In this document: in pieces, positions 7,910 through 12,676 of the stretch
How positions within the stretch are numbered: the first letter of the stretch is position 1
Layout of the letters: every line of letters begins with the position of its first letter
From: Pseudomonadota bacterium
GTDB lineage: Bacteria; Pseudomonadota; Gammaproteobacteria; Burkholderiales; SG8-41
Length of the DNA stretch: 12,676 bases
NCBI GenBank assembly: GCA_023431245.1
Contig: JAEYXO010000330.1
Span: 1-12,676, forward strand
Direction: 5' to 3'
Notes under the pieces: generated by a model
What the model saw: only the letters and a program-made list of their open reading frames with translations
Databases searched by the model: none
What the model was told of the DNA's origin: nothing
Position numbers and translations under genes: made by a program

Positions 7910-8875
7910 TCAGGTCTCCCCGGCCATGATCTGCGCCTCCAGTTCCCGGCGCACGTATTCCAGCACCAGGTCGCTGACGTTGTCCGCGAGGCAGTCAAAG
8001 CCGGTGTAGTCGTCCATTCCCCGCAGCCAGGTCAGCTGGCGCTTGGCGAGCTGGCGCGTCGCGGCGATGCCCTGTTCGCGCAGTTCGGCGCGACTGATGC
8101 GGTTCTCGAGGAAATCCCAGGCCTGGCGGTAACCGACGCAGCGCATCGACGGCAGCTCCGGATCGAGGCCGTAGGTCTCGCGCAATCCGCGCAGCTCGTC
8201 GACCAGTCCCGCCTCGAGCATGGCGTCGAAACGCTGCGCAATGCGCTCGTGCAGCGCGGCGCGGTCTTCCGGCAGCAGCGCGATGCGGATCGGCGTGTAG
8301 GGGAAATAGACGTATTTCGGTTTTTTCAGCAGGTCGGTCATCGACCGGCCGGCGAGGTAATAGATTTCCAGTGCGCGCTGGATGCGCTGTGCATCATTCG
8401 GTTCCAGCCGTGCCGCGGTTTCCGGATCGACCTTGCGCAGCTTCTCGTGCACCGCCGGCCAGCCTTCCTCCTCGGCCATGGTTTCGATGATCAGGCGGAC
8501 CGTCGAGTCCGCCTCCGGCAGGTCGTTGAGGCCTTCGACCAGCGCCTTGAAGTAGAGCATCGTGCCGCCGGTCAGCAGCGGGATGTTGCCGCGCTCGGTG
8601 ATTTCCCGCATCAGCGCCAGCGCATCGTCGCGGAAACGCGCGGCCGAATAACTTTCATGTGGCTCGATGATGTCGATCAGGTGGTGCGGCGCGCGTTTGA
8701 GGAGCTCCGCATCGGGCTTGGCGGTGCCGATGTTCATGCCCTTGTAGACCAGCGCCGAATCGACGCTGATGATTTCGCAGGGCAGCGTCGTCGCCAGCTG
8801 CGCCGCAACCGCGGTCTTGCCGCTGGCGGTGGGGCCCATCAGCAGGATGGCGGGCGGATGCGCGGGAGTAGGCAT
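7910..8875 (-). CDS. miaA: tRNA dimethylallyltransferase
   Basis: MiaA transfers the dimethylallyl group from DMAPP to N6 of adenosine 37 in tRNAs reading codons that start with U, the first step of ms2i6A synthesis. The protein has 321 residues, the normal length. It shows the P-loop GPTASGKT (14-21), the substrate-binding segment DSALVYKGMNIGTAKP beginning at D39, the segment GGTMLYFKALVEGL, and the C-terminal SMRCVGYRQAW and ATRQLAKRQLTWLRG, all as in E. coli MiaA. The ATG at 8873-8875 gives the expected N-terminus. It follows mutL by 35 nt, the order known from many proteobacteria, and is probably cotranscribed. The short gap is the AT-rich repeat copy B, which includes the start codon. 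No Shine-Dalgarno sequence is seen, so initiation may depend on an unstructured AU-rich leader. Confidence 0.96.
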   Translation of the reverse strand: MPTPAHPPAILLMGPTASGKTAVAAQLATTLPCEIISVDSALVYKGMNIGTAKPDAELLKRAPHHLIDIIEPHESYSAARFRDDALALMREITERGNIPLLTGGTMLYFKALVEGLNDLPEADSTVRLIIETMAEEEGWPAVHEKLRKVDPETAARLEPNDAQRIQRALEIYYLAGRSMTDLLKKPKYVYFPYTPIRIALLPEDRAALHERIAQRFDAMLEAGLVDELRGLRETYGLDPELPSMRCVGYRQAWDFLENRISRAELREQGIAATRQLAKRQLTWLRGMDDYTGFDCLADNVSDLVLEYVRRELEAQIMAGET

Positions 8876-8904
8876 AAAATATTAATAAAATCAAATACTT
8901 ATAA
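8873..8904 (+). repeat. AT-rich 32-bp repeat, copy B
   Basis: It matches 223-254 at 29 of 32 positions, in the same orientation on the given strand. It fills nearly the whole mutL-miaA gap and covers the miaA start codon (8873-8875). Relative to its genes it reads on the minus strand as an AU-rich leader just before the ATG. Flanking sequence is ordinary GC-rich coding DNA. Confidence 0.7.
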
Positions 8905-8910
8905 TCATTA

Positions 8911-10695
8911 TTATTCGCCGCGACGGAACAGGCGGTCGAGTTCGGCGATGCCGATCGCCTGCCAGGTCGGCCGGCCGTGGTTGCACTGGCCGGAGCGTTC
9001 GGTCGCTTCCATGTCGCGCAGCAGCGCATTCATTTCCGGCAGCGTGAGTTTGCGGTTGGCGCGCACCGCGGCGTGGCACGCCATGGTGCCCAGCAGTTCG
9101 TTGCGGCGTTCGGTGGCGATGCGGCTGGCGCCGTATTCACGGACTTCGTGCAGCACGTCGAGCGTCAGCGCCTGCACATCCGCGTCGGCCAGCAGTGCCG
9201 GCACGCCGCGCACGACCAGCGCGCCGGGTCCCGCCGGCGCGAGGTCGAAACCGAGATCCTGCAGCGCGGCGTGTTCGTCCTCCGCGGTGGCGACATCGAG
9301 CGCCTCGGCGGCGAAATGCACGGGCACCAGCAGCGGCTGCATCGGGATTGCGCGGCCGTCGAGGGCGGCCTTCAGTTTTTCGTACATGATGCGTTCGTGC
9401 GCGGCATGCATGTCGACGATGATCAGGCCGTTGCGGTTTTCGGCGAGGATGTAGATGCCGGCGAGCTGGGCCAGCGCGTAGCCCAGCGGGTGATCGTCGC
9501 CGGAGGCGGGCAGTGCGGGAGGCTGCGGTGCCGGCGCGGCCGCTGCGGGCATGGCCGCGGACGGTCCGGGACGCGGCGCGAACATCGCCTCGTAGGCGCC
9601 GGCCGGCTGGGCGACACCCAGTGCCATCGTGCCCTGGCTGCGGTAGTAGGGTGCCGCGGGTGCTGCCGCGACAGCGGCCGGCGCGGCGGGGGCCGTTGCT
9701 TCGCCCGCGGAACGCGCCAGCGTCTTGTGCAGCGCGTGGAATATGAACTGGTGCACGGCGCGCGAGTCGCGGAAACGCACCTCGGCTTTCGCCGGATGCA
9801 CATTGACGTCGACCAGCTGCGGGTCGATGTCCAGAAACAGCACGAATGCCGGATGGCGGTCGTGGTGCAGCACGTCGGCATAGGCCTGGCGGATCGCATG
9901 CGCGACCAGCTTGTCGCGGATGCAGCGGCCGTTGACAAAGAAGTATTGCGCGTCGCGCGTGCCTTTCGCATGGGACGGGGAGCTGATCGCGCCGCGCAGC
10001 GCGATCTGGCCGCCCGATTCCTCGACCGCCAGCGCGCCAGCCGCAAAATCCCCGCCCAGCACCGCGGCGATGCGCGCCGCCAGCGGCTGCGGCTTCAGCT
10101 GGAAACGCGGGCGGCCGTTGTGGCTGAGGGAAAAGGCGACATCGGGCCGCGACAGCGCGATGCGGCGGAAAGCCTCCTCGCAGTGCGCGTATTCGGTCTG
10201 CTCCGACTTCAGGAATTTGCGCCTGGCCGGGGTGTTGTAATAGAGCTCGCGCACGTCGATGCGCGTGCCGCGCGCCAGCGTCGCCGGTTCCGGTGTTCCC
10301 AGCGCCGGGCCTTCGGCACTGATGCGGTGGGCATGGCGGTCCTCACCGCGCCGGCTGGTGAGCTCCATCCGCGACACCGCGGCGATGCTGGCCAGCGCCT
10401 CGCCGCGGAAGCCGAGGCTGGCGACGTGTTCGAGGTCGTCGAGCGAGGCGATCTTGCTGGTGGCATGGCGGGCCAGCGCCAGCTTGAGTTCCTCGCGCGC
10501 AATGCCGGCGCCGTCGTCAGTGACGCTGATCTGCTTGATGCCGCCGCCCGCGAGTTCGACGCTGACCGCCTGCGCGCCGGCATCGAGGCTGTTCTCGAGC
10601 ATTTCCTTCAGCGCCGAAGCCGGACGCTCGATGACCTCGCCTGCGGCGATCTGGTTGATCAGCAGTTCAGGCAGTAACTGGATGGCGGCGGGCAT
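8911..10695 (-). CDS. mutL: DNA mismatch repair protein MutL
   Basis: MutL couples mismatch recognition by MutS to strand incision and excision. The 594-residue protein has the GHKL ATPase domain with NQIAAGEVIERPASALKE (catalytic Glu31, Mg-binding Asn35), DDGAGI (60-65), LGFRGEALAS (94-103) and RGTRIDVRELYYNTPARRKF. A Pro/Ala-rich linker spans about 328-400 and the C-terminal dimerisation domain follows. That domain holds DMHAAHERIMYE (428-439), the DQHA(X)2E(X)4E metal-binding endonuclease motif with Met in place of Gln, plus ACHAAVRAN (539-547) and CNHGRPT (571-577). It is therefore probably a nicking MutL that works without MutH, unlike E. coli MutL. I start it at 10695 because the family begins with this I-Q-L-L-P segment and a TATAAT box lies 6 nt upstream; the open frame back to 10878 does not match the family. 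It heads the mutL-miaA-hydrolase unit. Confidence 0.95.
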   Translation of the reverse strand: MPAAIQLLPELLINQIAAGEVIERPASALKEMLENSLDAGAQAVSVELAGGGIKQISVTDDGAGIAREELKLALARHATSKIASLDDLEHVASLGFRGEALASIAAVSRMELTSRRGEDRHAHRISAEGPALGTPEPATLARGTRIDVRELYYNTPARRKFLKSEQTEYAHCEEAFRRIALSRPDVAFSLSHNGRPRFQLKPQPLAARIAAVLGGDFAAGALAVEESGGQIALRGAISSPSHAKGTRDAQYFFVNGRCIRDKLVAHAIRQAYADVLHHDRHPAFVLFLDIDPQLVDVNVHPAKAEVRFRDSRAVHQFIFHALHKTLARSAGEATAPAAPAAVAAAPAAPYYRSQGTMALGVAQPAGAYEAMFAPRPGPSAAMPAAAAPAPQPPALPASGDDHPLGYALAQLAGIYILAENRNGLIIVDMHAAHERIMYEKLKAALDGRAIPMQPLLVPVHFAAEALDVATAEDEHAALQDLGFDLAPAGPGALVVRGVPALLADADVQALTLDVLHEVREYGASRIATERRNELLGTMACHAAVRANRKLTLPEMNALLRDMEATERSGQCNHGRPTWQAIGIAELDRLFRRGE

Positions 10696-10701
10696 TTCCC
10701 G

Positions 10702-10707
10702 ATTATA
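10702..10707 (-). promoter_or_regulatory. -10 box of mutL (predicted leaderless start)
   Basis: A perfect TATAAT on the minus strand ends exactly 6 nt before the mutL ATG (10693-10695), placing the predicted transcription start on the A of the start codon. The gap is CGGGAA with no usable Shine-Dalgarno spacing. The -35 region is poor. Confidence 0.6.
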
Positions 10708-10767
10708 AGCGCGGCCAATCGGGCCATAAGGCGTCCGTGCCGCTGCGTGTTTCCCGGCAACTGGCCG

Positions 10768-10773
10768 TATAAT
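10768..10773 (+). promoter_or_regulatory. -10 box of pntAB
   Basis: A perfect TATAAT facing pntA in the mutL-pntA divergent region, with no strong -35 at 16-18 bp. Transcription from here would start near 10780 and give a leader of about 90 nt, in contrast to the divergent mutL. Confidence 0.5.
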
Positions 10774-10860
10774 CGCTGCGAGTTCTTTGCATGATCCGCA
10801 GGGGCGGTGAGGCGATGCCTCCGGCGTGCCGTTGCCAGGACGCCATGCCCGTTCCAAACC

Positions 10861-10866
10861 AGGGGG
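10861..10866 (+). promoter_or_regulatory. Ribosome binding site of pntA
   Basis: AGGGGG ends 5 nt before the ATG at 10872. It decides the start against the in-frame ATGs at 10791, 10824-region and 10845, which have no such signal and would add residues that do not resemble the family. Confidence 0.55.
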
Positions 10867-10871
10867 AAGTG

Positions 10872-12461
10872 ATGCCACAGATCATTGGGGTGCCGAAGGA
10901 AACGGCAGCCGGCGAGAAACGCGTTGCGACAGTGCCGGAAGTCGTGGAAAAGCTGGTCAAGCTGGGCTTTGCCGTCAGGCTGCAGTCCGGTGCCGGCGAG
11001 GGCGCGAACTGCAGCGACGACAGCTACCGCGCGGCCGGCGCCGAGGTGGTCGCCACGGCGGCCGAGCTGTGGTCCGGTTCCGACATCGTGTTCAAGGTCG
11101 GCGTGCCCACACCGGAGGAGGTCGGCCTGCTGCGCGAGGGCGGCACCCTGATCGGCTTCATCTGGCCGGCGCAGAATCCGGAACTGATGCAGCAGCTCGC
11201 CGCGAAAAAGGCCACCGTGCTGGCGATAGACTCCCTGCCGCGCACGCTGTCGCGCGCGCAGAAAATGGATGCGCTGACCTCCCAGGCGGGCGTTGCCGGT
11301 TACCGCGCCGTGATCGAGGCCGCCAATGCCTTCGGCCGCTTTTTCGACGGCCAGATCACCGCCGCCGGCAAGGTGCCGCCGGCCAAGGTCTTCATCGCCG
11401 GCGCCGGCGTCGCCGGCCTTGCCGCGATCGGCACCGCGGCCAACCTCGGCGCCATCGTCCGCGCCAACGACACCCGCGCCGAAGTCGCCGACCAGGTGGT
11501 GTCGCTGGGCGGTGAATTCGTCAAGGTCGATTACGAGGAGGAAGGCTCGGGCGGCGGCGGTTACGCCAAAGTCATGAGCGAAGGATTCCAGCAGGCGCAG
11601 CGCGAGATGTACGCGCAGCAGGCGCGGGAAGTCGACATCATCATCACCACCGCGCTGATTCCCGGCAAACCGGCGCCGCGGCTGATCACGGCCGAAATGG
11701 TCAAGAGCATGAAGCCGGGCAGCGTCATCGTCGACATGGCCGCCGAGCGCGGCGGCAACTGCGAACTGACCGAAGCCGGCAAGGCGGTGGTGAAGCACGA
11801 CGTGACCATCATCGGCTACACCGACCTCAATTCGCGCCTGGCCAAGCAGTCCTCCACGCTGTATGCCACCAACCTGTTCCGCTTGACCGAGGAGCTGTGC
11901 AAGACCAAGGACGGCGTCATCAATGTCAACATGGAGGACGACGCGATCCGCGGTCTGACCGTTGTCAAGGACGGCGGCATCACCTGGCCGCCACCCCCGG
12001 TCAAGCAGCCGGCGGCGGCGCCGAAGCCGGCCGCAGCCGCGGCGAAGCCGGCGGAGAAAAAGGGGCATGGCCACGGCGGCGGTGGCGAACCGATGTCGGT
12101 GAAGGCCCTGGCGATCCTGTTCGGCCTGGGCGCGCTCGCCTTCTGGTTCGTCGGCAGTTATGCGCCGCCGGCCTTCCTGAACCACTTCACGGTGTTCGTG
12201 CTGGCCTGTTTCGTCGGCTACATGGTGGTGTGGAACGTGACCCCGGCATTGCACACGCCGCTGATGAGCGTCACCAACGCGATCAGCAGCATCATCTGCA
12301 TCGGCGCGCTGGTGCAGATTGCGCCGCCGATCGAAAGCACAGCGGACCGGCCCGGGATGTGGATCCTCGGCCTCGCGGTGGCCGGCATCGTGCTGACCAC
12401 GATCAACATGTTCGGCGGCTTCGCGGTGACGCGTCGCATGCTCGATATGTTTCGCAAATAA
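10872..12461 (+). CDS. pntA: NAD(P) transhydrogenase subunit alpha
   Basis: The alpha subunit of the proton-translocating transhydrogenase, which reduces NADP+ with NADH using the proton gradient across the inner membrane. It has 529 residues and the E. coli-type fusion of the NAD(H)-binding domain I with membrane segments. The soluble part runs to about 375 and includes FIWPAQNPELMQ (96-107), GYRAVIEAANAFGRFF (143-158), GQITAAGKVPPAKV (160-173) and the Rossmann glycine loop GAGVAGLAAIG (177-187), then TTALIPGKPAP. A Pro/Ala-rich linker with GHGHGGGG (398-405) leads to four predicted transmembrane helices (about 411-427, 433-455, 466-485, 497-518), including HFTVFVLACFVGY and HTPLMSVTNAIS. 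A GTG directly before the ATG is an alternative start. pntB follows after 27 nt. Bacteria with separate pntAA and pntAB differ; here the two are one polypeptide. Confidence 0.96.
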   Translation: MPQIIGVPKETAAGEKRVATVPEVVEKLVKLGFAVRLQSGAGEGANCSDDSYRAAGAEVVATAAELWSGSDIVFKVGVPTPEEVGLLREGGTLIGFIWPAQNPELMQQLAAKKATVLAIDSLPRTLSRAQKMDALTSQAGVAGYRAVIEAANAFGRFFDGQITAAGKVPPAKVFIAGAGVAGLAAIGTAANLGAIVRANDTRAEVADQVVSLGGEFVKVDYEEEGSGGGGYAKVMSEGFQQAQREMYAQQAREVDIIITTALIPGKPAPRLITAEMVKSMKPGSVIVDMAAERGGNCELTEAGKAVVKHDVTIIGYTDLNSRLAKQSSTLYATNLFRLTEELCKTKDGVINVNMEDDAIRGLTVVKDGGITWPPPPVKQPAAAPKPAAAAAKPAEKKGHGHGGGGEPMSVKALAILFGLGALAFWFVGSYAPPAFLNHFTVFVLACFVGYMVVWNVTPALHTPLMSVTNAISSIICIGALVQIAPPIESTADRPGMWILGLAVAGIVLTTINMFGGFAVTRRMLDMFRK

Positions 12462-12477
12462 GGTTCCGCAAATAAGG
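12450..12477 (+). repeat. Tandem 14-bp duplication at the pntA stop
   Basis: TTTCGCAAATAAGG (12450-12463) is followed directly by TTCCGCAAATAAGG (12464-12477), 13 of 14 identical. The first unit contains the pntA stop TAA (12459-12461). The second ends in the AAGG that, with the following GGA, forms the pntB Shine-Dalgarno sequence. It looks like a recent slip duplication of the gene junction. Confidence 0.75.
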
Positions 12478-12488
12478 GAAACCGAAAA

Positions 12489-12676
12489 ATGTCCTTCAGC
12501 CTCGTCACGGTCGCCTACATCGGCGCGATCATCCTCTTCATCCTGAGCCTCGGCGGCCTGTCGCATCCCGAAACCTCGCGCCGCGGCAACCTCTACGGCA
12601 TCATCGGCATGACCATCGCCGTGCTCGCCACGGTGTTCGGGCCGCAGGTCACCGCCCAGGGCTACGCTTGGATCGT
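12489..12676 (+). CDS. pntB: NAD(P) transhydrogenase subunit beta (partial, 5' end)
   Basis: The first 62 codons of the beta subunit, running off the window. PntB provides most of the transmembrane proton path and the NADP(H)-binding domain III, which lies beyond the window. The visible part begins MSFSLVTVAYIGAIILFILS and continues with GGLSHPETSRRGNLYGIIG and ATVFGP, matching the start of E. coli PntB closely. Two transmembrane helices are visible (about residues 5-23 and 37-53). AGGGA (12476-12480) lies 8 nt before the ATG and is a good ribosome binding site. It follows pntA by 27 nt, so the two are one operon. Confidence 0.93.
   Translation, partial: MSFSLVTVAYIGAIILFILSLGGLSHPETSRRGNLYGIIGMTIAVLATVFGPQVTAQGYAWI

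Noticed and set aside
8977..10677. Open frame of 566 codons on the plus strand opposite mutL
   Set aside because: It is a high-GC antisense shadow; the mutL motifs on the other strand are unmistakable.
10780..10871. Riboswitch in the pntA leader
   Set aside because: The leader is about 90 nt and GC-rich with several weak hairpins, but I could not match it to any riboswitch consensus.
10659..12566. Open frame of 635 codons on the minus strand opposite pntA
   Set aside because: His/Arg/Asp/Gly-rich shadow of pntA codons without any recognisable fold; it also runs through the divergent promoter region.

Overview
The window reads as a high-GC (by eye roughly two thirds G+C) proteobacterial chromosome segment, most likely a betaproteobacterium. 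The basis is the mutL-miaA linkage, a MutL that keeps the metal-binding endonuclease motif (as expected where MutH is absent), an E. coli-type PntA with its membrane part fused on, and XseA, Uup and MiaA sequences close to the beta/gamma type. I cannot resolve the genus. Eight protein genes fill almost all of the DNA; no rRNA, tRNA, insertion sequence, prophage or CRISPR array was seen.

Layout. 1-404: non-coding leader with an inverted pair of DnaA-box-like 9-mers and an AT-rich patch. 405-2216 (+): uup, an ABC-F ATPase. 2287-3627 (+): xseA, exonuclease VII large subunit. 3634-6024 (-): membrane-bound sensor with HAMP, GGDEF and EAL domains, convergent with xseA. 6025-6213: divergent control region with a good sigma70-type promoter, an 18-codon leader ORF and a 16-bp palindrome. 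6214-7044 (+): protein made only of two tandem cyclic-nucleotide-binding folds. 7041-7907 (-): alpha/beta hydrolase whose stop codon overlaps that of the preceding gene in a shared CTAG. 7910-8875 (-): miaA. 8911-10695 (-): mutL. 10696-10871: second divergent control region. 10872-12461 (+): pntA. 12489-12676 (+): pntB, cut off by the window end.

How the genes work together. mutL, miaA and the hydrolase are very probably one minus-strand transcription unit. pntA and pntB form the proton-translocating transhydrogenase operon. uup and xseA lie in the same direction and both touch nucleic-acid metabolism, but each has its own -10 box. The GGDEF-EAL sensor and the dual cyclic-nucleotide-binding protein are divergently paired, which suggests, without proving, a shared signalling theme.

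The main gene content is ordinary housekeeping; I found no large unknown system. The most interesting signals are small. Three genes (uup, xseA, mutL) have a -10 hexamer exactly 6 nt before the ATG, which predicts leaderless mRNAs. A 32-bp AT-rich element occurs twice (29 of 32 identical), 8.65 kb apart. The dual cyclic-nucleotide-binding gene has a leaderless-type mini-ORF plus a perfect palindrome ahead of it.
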